From: Kiloniella sp. EL199
GTDB taxonomy: Bacteria; Pseudomonadota; Alphaproteobacteria; Kiloniellales; Kiloniellaceae
Assembly (NCBI RefSeq): GCF_900313065.1
Contig: NZ_OMPU01000010.1
Coordinates: 744,001-808,000 of the forward strand
Length of the DNA stretch: 64,000 bases
Direction: 5' to 3'
A program made the translations under genes and the position numbers. Each line of letters opens with the position of its first letter. The first letter of the stretch is position 1. The notes under the pieces are model-generated. The model worked only from the letters and a program-made list of their open reading frames with translations, was not told the DNA's origin and searched no databases. Positions 35,047 through 44,696 of the stretch are shown piece by piece.

Positions 35047-36573
35047 ATGACACTTCTAAATGCCAAAGATCTGGGCATTACCCTTGGTATGCCGCTTTTC
35101 ACAAACCTGAACTTTTCTATTAACAAAGGTGATCATATTGGTCTGGTCGCTGCCAATGGGCGTGGAAAATCGACCCTGCTGAGTTGTCTTGCCGGGGGGA
35201 TGGAGCCGACCGAAGGTGATATCACCCGTGCACGGGGGCTTAAGGTTGGCTACGTGGAACAAAATGTTCCGGGCGACCTTATGGAACAAAGCCTCTATGA
35301 TGCGGTGCTATCGGCTTTGCCCGCAGAGCAGGCGGAATACGAAAGCTGGCGCGTTGACGTTGTGCTGGATGATCTTGCGGTTCCGATAGAGCTACACAGT
35401 CGTTTGGTCTGTGAGCTGTCTGGTGGTTGGCAACGTGTCATGTTGCTTGCCCGTGTGTGGGTGGGTGAACCTGATCTGTTGTTAATGGATGAGCCAACCA
35501 ACCATCTTGATCTCTCGCGTATTGGATTTCTTCAGAACTGGTTGGGGACTGTGGCGCGGGATACGCCGATATTTGTTGCCAGCCATGATCGTGCGTTTCT
35601 GGATGCCGTGACCAATCGAACGCTTTTCCTGCGGGAAGATCAGTCGCAAAGCTTTGCTCTGTCCTATAGTCAGGCGCGGGCGGCTTTGGATGAAAGTGAT
35701 GCAACAAAAGAGCGTCAGTTTGAAAATGATGCTCGCAAGGCACAACAGCTTCGTCGCCAGGCCGCCAAGCTGAAAAATATTGGGATCAATTCGGGCAGTG
35801 ATCTGCTTGTGACCAAAACCAAACAGCTCAAAGAACGTGCGGACAAAATCGAGCAGCAATCCCAGGCGGCTTATAAGGACAAGTCAGCGGGGGCAATCAA
35901 ACTTGTTAATTCAGATACCCATGCCAAGGCTTTGATCACACTGGAAGAAGGAGGGGTGACAGCCCCCGATGGGAAAGTGTTGTTCAAGATACCGCCGCTT
36001 TGGATCAAGCGAGGTGATCGTATTGTCCTGCTCGGGCGTAACGGAACCGGGAAAACCCAGTTGATCCGTATGGTGCAACAGGCGGTTATGGGGGAACACT
36101 CGACGATCAAATCCACCCCAAGCGTTATCATGGGCTATTCCGATCAGGCCTTGTCTCAACTGGATGATCGGGCGACGCCAACAGAAGTCATCACGGAACG
36201 CTTTGATGTCGGTGATCAGCGCGCCATTGCGTTGCTGGCCGGGGCGGGCATTAATCTGGATATGCAAAGCAAGCCCATCGGTGCGCTGTCCGGCGGGCAA
36301 AAATCCCGTCTGGCGATGCTGGATCTAAGACTGCGTAATCCAAATTTTTATCTGTTGGATGAGCCAACAAACCATTTGGATATTGAGGGGCAGGAAGCTT
36401 TGGAAGAAGAGTTGCAGGCCCATAATGCCAGCTGTCTTCTGGTAAGCCATGACAGAGCCTTTGTGAGAAATACCGGCACCAGATACTGGTTAATTGAAAA
36501 CAAGCGCTTGAAAGAAGTTGAAGATCCGGAAGATTTTTTTGCTGCTTCGTTGGGGGAGCTGCTTTCGGCGTGA
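35047..36573 (+). CDS. ABC-F family ATPase
   Basis: The 508-aa soluble protein has two nucleotide-binding domains in one chain and no membrane segment. First domain: ANGRGKSTLLS, LSGGWQRVML, LLLMDEPTNHLD. Second: GRNGTGKTQLIR, LSGGQKSRLAM, YLLDEPTNHLD. Between them lies a charged coiled-coil linker (about residues 215-285), the ribosome-contacting P-site-tRNA motif of ABC-F proteins. Such proteins act on the ribosome in translation factor or antibiotic protection roles. ATG at 35047 gives the normal MTLLNAKDLGI start; an upstream in-frame start (34969) adds 26 unlikely residues. Confidence 0.9.
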   Translation: MTLLNAKDLGITLGMPLFTNLNFSINKGDHIGLVAANGRGKSTLLSCLAGGMEPTEGDITRARGLKVGYVEQNVPGDLMEQSLYDAVLSALPAEQAEYESWRVDVVLDDLAVPIELHSRLVCELSGGWQRVMLLARVWVGEPDLLLMDEPTNHLDLSRIGFLQNWLGTVARDTPIFVASHDRAFLDAVTNRTLFLREDQSQSFALSYSQARAALDESDATKERQFENDARKAQQLRRQAAKLKNIGINSGSDLLVTKTKQLKERADKIEQQSQAAYKDKSAGAIKLVNSDTHAKALITLEEGGVTAPDGKVLFKIPPLWIKRGDRIVLLGRNGTGKTQLIRMVQQAVMGEHSTIKSTPSVIMGYSDQALSQLDDRATPTEVITERFDVGDQRAIALLAGAGINLDMQSKPIGALSGGQKSRLAMLDLRLRNPNFYLLDEPTNHLDIEGQEALEEELQAHNASCLLVSHDRAFVRNTGTRYWLIENKRLKEVEDPEDFFAASLGELLSA

Positions 36574-36677
36574 CGTCGTATAGTTAGGTCGTTAGGGGAA
36601 ATCAGCGAGTGTTTATGAAGGGGCATTCACTGATCTACTATTTTGTTTCAATAGTTTTGATAAAGAGAATTACGCAT

Positions 36678-37208
36678 ATGTGGAAAAATATTTGTGCGCT
36701 ATTATTGGCTTTTGTTCTGTTTGCCTGTGAAGAACAGGCCGATCTTTCAAACAGTCAAGCCTATGCCAAAGATGGCGTTAGTTTTACGATGCCCGGAAAC
36801 TGGAAGGTCACGGATGATACGGCAGAAGAAGGGTTTCGCTATATCAGTATCGAATCATCGGGGGATGCCGTTGTCGGCGTTTCGGTATTTTATAATAGCG
36901 TCAGGATCGAGCTTGAAGACTATGTTGATTTGATCATTGAAAACTTTAATGCCGAGTTGCCTGTGGGATCACGAAACAGGGGGGAAGTTTTTGAATTTAC
37001 CCCGGATAATAGAGAGAACATTATCAAGGCCATTCGCAATCAGTTTGCAATAACACTGGCCAGTGTTGAAGTACCTCATACATCAGATTTTTATGAAATG
37101 ATGGCAAATTCAGACTCTGTTGTTATTTTCACCCAGGTATCCGATGAGGATAAAGATCTGGTTCAACAGGGATTTGACCAGCTTATCAATAGCCTGGAAG
37201 TGGAATAG
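36678..37208 (+). CDS. Lipoprotein of unknown function
   Basis: The protein of 176 aa begins with a lipoprotein signal, LLLAFVLFACEEQ, with the lipidated Cys at about residue 17. The mature part has a single domain beginning GVSFTMPGNWKVTDD, like DUF1795/PsbP-like small secreted domains, but I do not name a family. ATG at 36678 places the lipobox correctly; the frame is open 23 codons further upstream. Single gene. Confidence 0.7.
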   Translation: MWKNICALLLAFVLFACEEQADLSNSQAYAKDGVSFTMPGNWKVTDDTAEEGFRYISIESSGDAVVGVSVFYNSVRIELEDYVDLIIENFNAELPVGSRNRGEVFEFTPDNRENIIKAIRNQFAITLASVEVPHTSDFYEMMANSDSVVIFTQVSDEDKDLVQQGFDQLINSLEVE

Positions 37209-37234
37209 GGGCACTGGGAAAAGGTGGAGGCTAT

Positions 37235-38023
37235 CTAACTTTTGTTACGCTTCTGTTGTTTGATCATAAAGCGTTCCAGGCGGCGCTTTGAGACTTCAAT
37301 ACGATGGTCTTCACGCTCTAAATCGCGAATGGCCTGTTGCACGTAGGCAAGATGGTCTTGTGAGGCCCGGCGGGCTTCGTCGGGTTTTCCTGCAATTACG
37401 GCGTCGTAAATGGCATGATGTTGAGCAAGCAAGCGATCTCGTGATCCCTGATGGGTGTAAAGTTGTTTTCGGCTCAGGAAGACACCCTTTTTAAGAACTT
37501 CTACCAGTGAACGGATGACGTGAAGGAGCACAACGTTGTGTGCGGCTTCGGCAATGTTCATGTGAAAGTCTGCGTCGATGCTGGCTTCCAGCTCCAAGTC
37601 ACCTTTTTCATGGGCGGCATCCATGTCGGTTATACAGGCGGTTAGTATTTTCCGATCAGCTTCTGTTGCGCGTTGGGCGGCATAGTAGGCGGCATTGCCT
37701 TCGGAAATGGCGCGAAATTCCATAAAGTCATTTACGGTATCGGGATGGTTTTGAAAGATTGCCGTTAAAGGATTGGTAAGGGAGGGACCCAGGAAATTTT
37801 TGACCAGCGTCCCACCGCCTTGATGAGTTTCCAACAAACCCTGAGCTTCCAGTTTTTGCAAGGCTTCTCGCAAAGAGGGACGGGAAACGTCAAGTTGTTG
37901 AGCAAGGTCACGTTCTGCTGGCAGGTATTCACCCGGCGGCAAAATTCCATCCAGAATATAATTTTCCAGCTGCTTTGCGACTGTATCTGATAGTTTTTCA
38001 GAACGAATTTTCTTAAGCGCCAT
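37235..38023 (-). CDS. lldR: FadR/GntR-family regulator, LldR-like
   Basis: The 262-aa protein has a GntR winged helix-turn-helix (QLENYILDGILPPGEYLPAERDL, LDVSRPSLREALQKLEAQGL) and a C-terminal helical FCD domain (from about residue 95) with the metal-binding pattern D-x-x-F-H (DADFHMNIAEAAHN). It is divergent from lldD, and the intergenic palindromes TGGTAA...TTACCA fit GntR-type operators. Lactate-responsive control of lldD is therefore likely, as for LldR/PdhR-type proteins elsewhere. ATG at 38023 is chosen; the open frame continues upstream through operator sequence. Confidence 0.82.
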   Translation of the reverse strand: MALKKIRSEKLSDTVAKQLENYILDGILPPGEYLPAERDLAQQLDVSRPSLREALQKLEAQGLLETHQGGGTLVKNFLGPSLTNPLTAIFQNHPDTVNDFMEFRAISEGNAAYYAAQRATEADRKILTACITDMDAAHEKGDLELEASIDADFHMNIAEAAHNVVLLHVIRSLVEVLKKGVFLSRKQLYTHQGSRDRLLAQHHAIYDAVIAGKPDEARRASQDHLAYVQQAIRDLEREDHRIEVSKRRLERFMIKQQKRNKS

Positions 38024-38051
38024 CTTACTCGAATGATTATTGTTGAGGTAA

Positions 38052-38102
38052 TGGTAATAATTTTTTACCACTTTACATTATTGGTAAAATTATTTATCCA
38101 AT
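38052..38102. promoter_or_regulatory. Two GntR-type palindromes in the lldR-lldD promoter
   Basis: Site 1 is TGGTAA (38052-38057), 7 nt, TTACCA (38065-38070), a perfect repeat. Site 2 is a near-palindrome, ATTGGTAAAAT (38080-38090) with ATTTATCCAAT (38092-38102), two mismatches. Both contain the TGGT/ACCA core usual for FadR-subfamily operators and lie between the divergent lldR and lldD starts. Confidence 0.65.
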
Positions 38103-38156
38103 ATGTCAATATTTCATCTATTCGTGAAGAATATCTCAAAATAAGGAAAGCGTGTC

Positions 38157-39296
38157 ATGGCACAGGTTCTGGAAATTGCCGATCTGAAAAAGCTGGCCCA
38201 ACGTCGTGTGCCAAAGATGTTTTTCGACTATGCAGATTCCGGGTCCTGGACCGAGGGAACCTATCGTGCCAACGAGAGTGATTTTCAGAAAATCAAGTTC
38301 CGCCAACGGGTTGCGGTGGATATGACGAACAGAACCCTCGCCAGTCAGATGGTGGGGCAAGATGTTTCCATGCCTGTTGCGATTGCCCCGACTGGCTTGA
38401 CGGGGATGCAACGTGCAGATGGCGAAATTCTGGCCGCTCAGGCCTGTGAAGAGGCAGGTGTGCCCTTTACCCTGTCCACCATGTCAGTCTGTTCCATTGA
38501 GGTCGTTGCCGAGAAAACAAGCAAACCGTTTTGGTTCCAGCTTTATGTCATGCGGGACAAGGATTTTGCCGGACGCCTGATTGATCGCGCGAAGGCTGCG
38601 GGCTGTTCTGCACTGGTTCTGACCCTTGATCTACAAATTCTGGGACAACGCCACAAAGACCTGCGCAATGGCCTTTCCACACCGCCCAAGTTTACACCCC
38701 ATCATATCTGGCAGATGGTAACACGACCGGGCTGGTGTCTTGGGATGTTGGGCACAAAAAACCGTACCTTTGGCAATATCATTGGTCATGCACAGGGGAT
38801 CGAAGATCTCAGCTCTCTGTCGTCCTGGACCGCTGAACAGTTTGACCCCAAGCTGTCATGGGATGATGTGGCGTGGATCAAGGAACGTTGGGGGGGAAAA
38901 TTGATCCTGAAAGGCATTCTTGATCCTGAAGATGCCAGAATGTCCCTGAAAACCGGCGCCGATGCGATCATCGTTTCGAACCATGGTGGCCGTCAATTGG
39001 ACGGGGCGATTTCGTCTATCGAAGCCTTGCCGGAAATCGTCAAGGCCGTCGGCGATAAGATCGAAGTCCATATGGATGGCGGTATTCGATCCGGGCAAGA
39101 CGTACTGAAAGCTGTTGCCCTCGGCGCAAAGGGGACCTATATCGGGCGGCCTTTCCTTTATGGTCTTGGGGCGATGGGCAAGAAAGGCGTGACCAAATCA
39201 TTGGAAATTATCCGCAATGAAATGGACATCACCATGGCCCTGTGCGGCAAGCGTGATATCAAGGATGTAGATCGCTCCATTTTGAGACAGCAGTAA
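38157..39296 (+). CDS. lldD: FMN-dependent L-lactate dehydrogenase
   Basis: The 379-aa protein belongs to the FMN-dependent alpha-hydroxy acid dehydrogenases: RVPKMFFDYADSGSWTEGTY, the PVAIAPTGLTGM FMN segment, FQLYVMRDKD, and the active-site block IIVSNHGGRQLDGA with the catalytic His, followed by DGGIRSGQDVLKA and GAKGTYIGRPFLYG. L-lactate oxidation to pyruvate with electrons to the quinone pool is the best assignment, given the lldR-like neighbour; glycolate or mandelate oxidation is the alternative. No lactate permease is beside it. Confidence 0.9.
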   Translation: MAQVLEIADLKKLAQRRVPKMFFDYADSGSWTEGTYRANESDFQKIKFRQRVAVDMTNRTLASQMVGQDVSMPVAIAPTGLTGMQRADGEILAAQACEEAGVPFTLSTMSVCSIEVVAEKTSKPFWFQLYVMRDKDFAGRLIDRAKAAGCSALVLTLDLQILGQRHKDLRNGLSTPPKFTPHHIWQMVTRPGWCLGMLGTKNRTFGNIIGHAQGIEDLSSLSSWTAEQFDPKLSWDDVAWIKERWGGKLILKGILDPEDARMSLKTGADAIIVSNHGGRQLDGAISSIEALPEIVKAVGDKIEVHMDGGIRSGQDVLKAVALGAKGTYIGRPFLYGLGAMGKKGVTKSLEIIRNEMDITMALCGKRDIKDVDRSILRQQ

Positions 39297-39799
39297 TATA
39301 TTTTCAGTTTCCACATATTGGTTTAAATCCTCTGACTTCAGCCGGATAAAGATATAATTTTGTGCCACAGGTGCTTATTAAGGTGAACCCTTTGGCTTTA
39401 GGCGAAGGAGGTTCAGTTCTAAATGGCTGTGATGCAATTTGTTCATTTTTGCGGAGTTTATTCAGTAATTTTGATTGAATTTAAGTGATGTATATTTCGA
39501 TTAAATAGATATCCATGGGTTTTAGTGATTTTTTTTTATTACATTCTTGTTGGTCATAAACGTCAGGGAAATCAGGTGCCAGACTTATTTTTCATGATCT
39601 AAAAAGATGAATTCGCTGTGGCAAAAAACGGTTCCATCTTGTTTTGTTTTACTGCTCTTCATAATTGCATTTTGAGCAACAGAGAAGAATATTTGTCGTT
39701 CGTTTGCTAAACTGTTTTGTATTTGCGTAATAAATTTTTATTTTTTAATTATTTGAAAAATAAGCGCAAATATTAATTTTATGAAAGAAGTAAATTGAT
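39297..39799. other. Intergenic region, 503 bp, A+T rich
   Basis: No gene or RNA is recognised. The sequence becomes strongly A+T rich towards the start of the broken gene at 39800, consistent with a boundary between core and acquired DNA. Confidence 0.4.
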
Positions 39800-41951
39800 A
39801 TGAATACTAATTCTAAAAATTCCCCGGTAAAAATTGCTCTTCATGGGAGTAATATTCAAGGAACAAATGTTCAAAAGGGTGTTAAGATAATTATTCAGGA
39901 ACCTGGTGGAAATCGTTTAATTGAAGACCGTGATATTTCCGATCAAGGACACCTTCCTGCTGACCAGCGTGATAAAGATGGTCGTGCAAATGGTCAAATA
40001 TTTTTTACAGCAATGACAGGTAATGATGGCAGAATTTCTTTTGAGGTTAACAATCCACAGGCTTCTGATTTCAAGATGTCTTTTAATCCTGCTGCAGATA
40101 ATTCTTCAGATGGGAATTATGACCTGGAACTTTTGCCTGCCGAACATAATGGAGATTACGATTTTCTTCCTGTCGTCAGTATTGTGAAAAATGAGATTTT
40201 CATTATTCGTGTAAACATGTCTGAAGATCAGGTTGATCATTATAAAGTTGTTACAAATAATAATTTATAAAGTTGTTACAAATAATAATTTAGGCGCACA
40301 TATTGGTAGCCTGGTCAGTCAGCAAGAAAGTGAAAATGTTGCGCGAGAATTATTGGATGGGACTGCATCGTCCGAAACGGTTGATCGAGTTTTGGATGCT
40401 GTAGAAGATGCACGAAATAATAATAGATCTGCAGCAGCTGGCGCGCTTGCTGATTTTGTAAAACTGGGTGTGCCGATCCTTCAGGGCGTTCCGGGGGCAA
40501 CAAGTAGCGGTAATGATCCTGAAAAGGCACAAAAGGATCTCAATAACTTACTTCAATACATCAAAAAAGAAGGCAAAACGCTTCAAGGTTTGCTCAAGGA
40601 TTTTCTGAATAAAAAGGTCAATGCCCTAAACACTGGGGTAACAGCAGACAATCTAAAAAACACTCTTGAGATTGAATTGCCAAAGCGAACACAACTACAG
40701 TCAGTTGATGTGATCGAAACCAATATTACAGAAGCCCTTTCAGGGTGGTATGCAAAGGTCAATAACACTCTTCAGTTGAGTGAAAAGGCCCTTATCGACA
40801 GTGCTGAAACCAAGCAATTTGAGGATACATAAAAACTTGTTACTCAAGTCCTTGACGGATTTAGTGGATATGGTGGTGCAGCCAAAAACATTTTTAAAAC
40901 AATTAGAGGTGCGAGTATCTTTCGAAAAGCTTTCCGGTCTCATAAAGCCTTTCAACAGACAAAGAAAATTAACAAAAATATTCTCAATGATACCAAAACA
41001 ATTGGTGAGATTGATGATGCTATTGAGAGGGCACAATTTTCTCTGGATCGCCTGAGAGTTCAAAGTACTCGTCATTCTGGTGTACCAGCAGGACGATATC
41101 AGGATAATATCAAGCGATTACAGGAGGAAAGAGAAAAACTTGCTGATTTGATATCAGAAGTCCAGATTGCACACAATACAGGGAAGAATCAACGAAATAA
41201 AGCTAACCGTAAAGCTCTGGGTGAGGCGATTGACCGGTTTAATGGTTTTATTGGAACCGCAACAAGTGGTGTTAACTTGAAGCGTTTTGAAATTAAACCA
41301 GGTTCCAAAGCTGTTACAAGCATAGACGGTGTTGATACAAGTTTCTTTGATGATGGGTATGTGCCAGAGTCACTTGCTTCTACATCTGGGTATAAGGCTT
41401 ATTTCAGTACGGCAGAGAGGCTATTTAAACATCAGATTGTTAATAGTCAACCGAATGATTACGCCTATCCGGCAGAAAATAATTTTGACCACCAACACAC
41501 TGTATATGGTGAGATTCAAAACGGGAAAACTGATTTTTACAGTATGCCGGAACCTGATGAACATAAGAAAAATGTTTCTAAAAATGCTGCTGAAACTAAA
41601 AGATTGAATCAGATTGCACGGGATGAAGAAGTTACGGTCCGGTACTTTACTGTAAATGAAAGATTTTCCCGAGGTGATTTGTTTAAAGTGGCCTTTACGG
41701 CCAGAATTGTTGCTGTAAATAACTGGGCTTTCACTGATCCTAAGGAAGTATCAGAGACTGTGATTGGGAACAATGTAACTGTTTTTGATGATTATTCTTC
41801 TGATGATAAACTTGTTGAAGGTTCTTCTGGTTTAGCTGGTGGTGAACTTGTTAGCATTAGTAATACTGTTAACCCTCGTTTGAACAGGGCACTAGTTGAA
41901 TATTTCCGGATTATTCCCGGTGCCTATGAAAAATCACCGTTCTTTGGTTGA
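39800..41951 (+). pseudogene. Large unknown protein gene broken by a 25-bp duplication and an in-frame TAA
   Basis: Three consecutive open stretches (39800-40270, about 40257-40832 and 40833-41951) belong to one ancestral frame. Frame 1 ends HYKVVTNNNL-stop, and the next stretch restarts with the same YKVVTNNNL and continues GAHIGSLVSQQ, because a 25-bp unit is duplicated at 40241-40290; removing one copy gives a single frame of 708 codons plus stop, interrupted only by TAA at 40830-40832. The protein would have a beta-rich N-terminal domain (1-150), a helical, coiled-coil middle (160-440) and a mixed C-terminal domain (450-708). No signal peptide. I do not recognise the family. It leads a group with a lipoprotein and a DUF1353 protein. 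Confidence 0.75.
40241..40290 (+). repeat. Perfect 25-bp tandem duplication
   Basis: The 25-bp unit beginning TATAAAGTTGTTAC occupies 40241-40265 and again 40266-40290 without mismatch. As 25 is not a multiple of three it shifts the frame inside the large gene. Identity of the copies suggests a recent or reversible event. Confidence 0.95.
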
Positions 41952-42167
41952 TTTTAAGATTGCCGACTAAAAATTGGTAACAATTATATGTGGGCGCGGA
42001 TGCTAAAGCCTCTTTTTTTTACAGTACTTTATTCATTCGCGCCTCTCAAGAGGCTAAGAGTGTGAAACAGAGTACAGCCTTGTGCTTGATCTTAATTCAA
42101 ATTTCTCCTGAATAATTCGTTTCACTGTAATTTCACACCATCATTATGAAAAGTGAGTAACTTTATA

Positions 42168-42524
42168 ATGAAAAACATATTTCTAATTCTTGTTTTTATG
42201 ATCGTCTTGTTACTGTCAGCCTGCACAGGTTCAATTCCGGGAGTTTCAAAACAGGGGCATTCTGGTGTAGCAGACTGGAACATCAAATTCGATGATAATG
42301 GTCAAATAGAAAGCGCCCGAATTATCGACGGTAAAGAAAAAGCCAATGTTGCTTTTGATGTTGATTTGAACACGGGCATTGCAAGTTATTCGGCAAAAGA
42401 AGTGAAAGCCTTCGAAGGCCAAAAAGCTAGAGCAATTCTTGAGGCCGAGATTTCTGAAGATGTCACTGATGCATTCCCCGGAATAATTAATACAGTAATT
42501 GCGGCTTTAGAAGGTGGACTATGA
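42168..42524 (+). CDS. Small lipoprotein, 118 aa
   Basis: The protein starts with a lipoprotein signal (LVFMIVLLLSACTGS, lipidated Cys near residue 19). The mature 100 residues are hydrophilic and beta-rich (DWNIKFDDNGQIESARIIDG) and match no family I know. ATG at 42168 is preferred over one five codons earlier. Its end overlaps the DUF1353 gene (ATGA), so the two are translated together, and both follow the large broken gene in the same direction. Confidence 0.75.
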   Translation: MKNIFLILVFMIVLLLSACTGSIPGVSKQGHSGVADWNIKFDDNGQIESARIIDGKEKANVAFDVDLNTGIASYSAKEVKAFEGQKARAILEAEISEDVTDAFPGIINTVIAALEGGL

Positions 42525-42922
42525 TTTATTTTGTTACATACTCTACCATTGATCCAAGCTTGACATGGATATCGACCAAAAATGTATGGGTATTAAATGA
42601 ACCTATTTCAGTTTCATTTGTTGGTAAGGATAACGAGCGCCGTGAATTTGTTATATCTGCAGGTTTTGAAACGGACCTTGCTTCTATCCCCAGGCTATTT
42701 CAGGTGCTTATCCCTCAAATTGGTGGACAGAACTTGCCCGCTATTGCTCATGACTGGTGTTATCGTGATGCATCTATGAAATGGTTGAATAAATCTGCGG
42801 CTGATTTGTTGTTCCGAATTGGTATGGAGCAAGCCGGGGTTAGTCGGTTACGACGGACACTGATTTATTGGGCAGTTAAATGGTTTGGTTTTTCAAGCTA
42901 TCAGCCAAAACACACTAAGTGA
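42521..42922 (+). CDS. DUF1353 family protein
   Basis: The 133-aa protein has the DUF1353 pattern: FVISAGFETDLASIPRLFQVL, AIAHDWCYRDASMKW and a C-terminal RRTLIYWAVKWFG. The His-Asp and Asp-Leu-Ala-Ser motifs are conserved, hinting at an enzymatic or metal-binding fold. The family is frequent in phages and in small accessory gene clusters; its function is unknown. Start codon overlaps the lipoprotein stop. Confidence 0.85.
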   Translation: MIYFVTYSTIDPSLTWISTKNVWVLNEPISVSFVGKDNERREFVISAGFETDLASIPRLFQVLIPQIGGQNLPAIAHDWCYRDASMKWLNKSAADLLFRIGMEQAGVSRLRRTLIYWAVKWFGFSSYQPKHTK

Positions 42923-42948
42923 TAAAGTACAATAATTGGTTTTATTAC

Positions 42949-42987
42949 AGAGGTTTTGTTCCAGTTTCATAATTGAACAGAACCTCT
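42949..42987. terminator. Rho-independent terminator between convergent genes
   Basis: AGAGGTTTTGTTC (42949-42961) pairs with GAACAGAACCTCT (42975-42987) with one mismatch, followed by TTTTAT. It ends the rightward DUF1353 transcript; it may also serve the leftward operon ending at 43045. Confidence 0.75.
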
Positions 42988-43044
42988 TTTATATTGTGGT
43001 TATAAAATATTTCCTTACACATCTCTGGCGTTAGCAGGTTTGTC

Positions 43045-43509
43045 CTATGGCCCATCAACCAGATCAGTAAGAATGTGGTTGCCGTTGTCATCAAACTTGA
43101 AGACGCCATAACGGGCATTTTGATATCGGTCTGCATGCCCTTCCTGAAAGAAAAATGAGTTCGGCACAATTCTGACCCTGCTATAGGTTCTGTGATAGTA
43201 GAGGCGCTTCTCGTTATCTGTCAGCGGGGTTTCGTCATCAAACCTGACAAAGCTTGCAATCTGTTGCGGGTTGATACTGATCACCATATAGCCACTTTTG
43301 ACATTCGGTGATGTCACGTTTGCGGCATCATTCTCTATTGCATAACGCAGGCGCATATAATCGCCCTGGATAAGGGAGCGCGGGTCAACCGGGGCCAATT
43401 CCAACAGAACAGTTTCGCCGTTTTGGATGATCTCTTCCTTTTGGTAGATACTATAATTCAGGACAAGCAGAACAAGAACTGTCAGGCCAATCATGATTTT
43501 CAGGCGCAT
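43045..43509 (-). CDS. GDYXXLXY domain protein
   Basis: The 154-aa protein has one N-terminal membrane helix (MIGLTVLVLLVLNYSIY) and the defining motif GDYMRLRY at about residue 50. It is the last gene of a DUF2157-DUF4401-GDYXXLXY operon, a widespread set of membrane proteins of unknown function, and overlaps the DUF4401 gene by 10 nt. Confidence 0.88.
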   Translation of the reverse strand: MRLKIMIGLTVLVLLVLNYSIYQKEEIIQNGETVLLELAPVDPRSLIQGDYMRLRYAIENDAANVTSPNVKSGYMVISINPQQIASFVRFDDETPLTDNEKRLYYHRTYSRVRIVPNSFFFQEGHADRYQNARYGVFKFDDNGNHILTDLVDGP

Positions 43510-44696
43510 GTTGTCTCTCCTTTTGCTGTATCTCCAGCCCTTACATCTTCGTCCGGAATCTGTGGTCTTGTTCTATCCCACCCCCTGAATTTCAGATAGA
43601 ATTTTCCAGCAACCATGACGCCACCGCTGGCGACCAGAACAATTGACTTCTCGAGCAGGGTAATGTCGAGATTGTAATAATAAAGCCAAAGAAAAATGGG
43701 CAAGAGAAGGAAGCCGAGTAAGGTGAAGAGCCTGTCGTGGCGAGCGTAACCAAAAACCATCAGGCCAAGCGACAAGAGAATACCCGGGGCAGAGAGGATT
43801 GCCAGAAAGATGCTACCGATGATCCCGACTATAACAGGTTCGCGTTTTATGTACTCTTTCCCGCCAGCAGCCCAGATAATTAACAGTACCAAGCTGGTGG
43901 CAAACATGATGTTACTGATGAAGGGAGAGATAAAGAGTGGGCTGTCCAGATAATCAAATTCGTTATGAGATGATAAAAAGAGGACCGAGATTGCCAGGCT
44001 AACGATTAATGCTTGTGATAGCGGCTGAAAAAGAGCCGGAACTTTGGGATAGATGAGTAGAAAACCGGCAGATACAAGTTGGAGCAATAGGAAAAGGTTA
44101 AAGGCGATGTCAATTGGTAGTCCGAGTTCATCTTCCCAAAGGATATTCAAGAGGAGAACGATAAGTACGCCGCAAGAAGACATAAACCGTTCAACATGCA
44201 AACGGTAAAATGGATAGGTCAGGGCGGTTATCAGGAAGGAAGACAGGGCAATAGCAAGCAGGCTTTCACCGAACCATTCTACTGTTGCGAAAATAAAAAG
44301 GAATTTACCTGTTCCCATCAAGGCAAAGGAAATTTGTAGGAAAAAGTTTTTACCCATCGTGCTATCATCAGCAGTGAGAGTATAAAGTCCGATCGCGCTT
44401 GCGATAAAGATAATACTGGTGACCAATGCACCTGCTGCATTGTTGAAATTGATAATCTCAATAAGGATCAAAAATCCGATAAAGCATATGCAGGCGATAA
44501 AGGCCCCGATACCAGATAAAATCTTGAGATAGATAGGAATATCCGGTGCCTGGTCTTGGTCCAGAATGAAACTGTTTACATCGTCACGGTCGGGGATCAG
44601 GCTCTTGTCTGCTAAGTGTTCAACAAGCTCTGCCGCGGTCATCCGGTTTGGGGATTGTGATGTATCCTGTTGAGGCATTGTATCCGGATCAGACAT
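43500..44696 (-). CDS. DUF4401 membrane protein
   Basis: A 398-aa polytopic inner membrane protein with about 11-12 helices after a hydrophilic 55-residue N-terminus. The second gene of the DUF2157-DUF4401-GDYXXLXY operon, overlapping both neighbours by 8-10 nt. The family has no known biochemical function; the polytopic layout suggests transport or sensing of envelope state. Confidence 0.85.
   Translation of the reverse strand: MSDPDTMPQQDTSQSPNRMTAAELVEHLADKSLIPDRDDVNSFILDQDQAPDIPIYLKILSGIGAFIACICFIGFLILIEIINFNNAAGALVTSIIFIASAIGLYTLTADDSTMGKNFFLQISFALMGTGKFLFIFATVEWFGESLLAIALSSFLITALTYPFYRLHVERFMSSCGVLIVLLLNILWEDELGLPIDIAFNLFLLLQLVSAGFLLIYPKVPALFQPLSQALIVSLAISVLFLSSHNEFDYLDSPLFISPFISNIMFATSLVLLIIWAAGGKEYIKREPVIVGIIGSIFLAILSAPGILLSLGLMVFGYARHDRLFTLLGFLLLPIFLWLYYYNLDITLLEKSIVLVASGGVMVAGKFYLKFRGWDRTRPQIPDEDVRAGDTAKGETTCA

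Noticed and set aside
39800-42922. Prophage tail module, because of DUF1353
   Set aside because: No other phage gene (capsid, terminase, portal, lysis) is present; DUF1353 alone is not sufficient.
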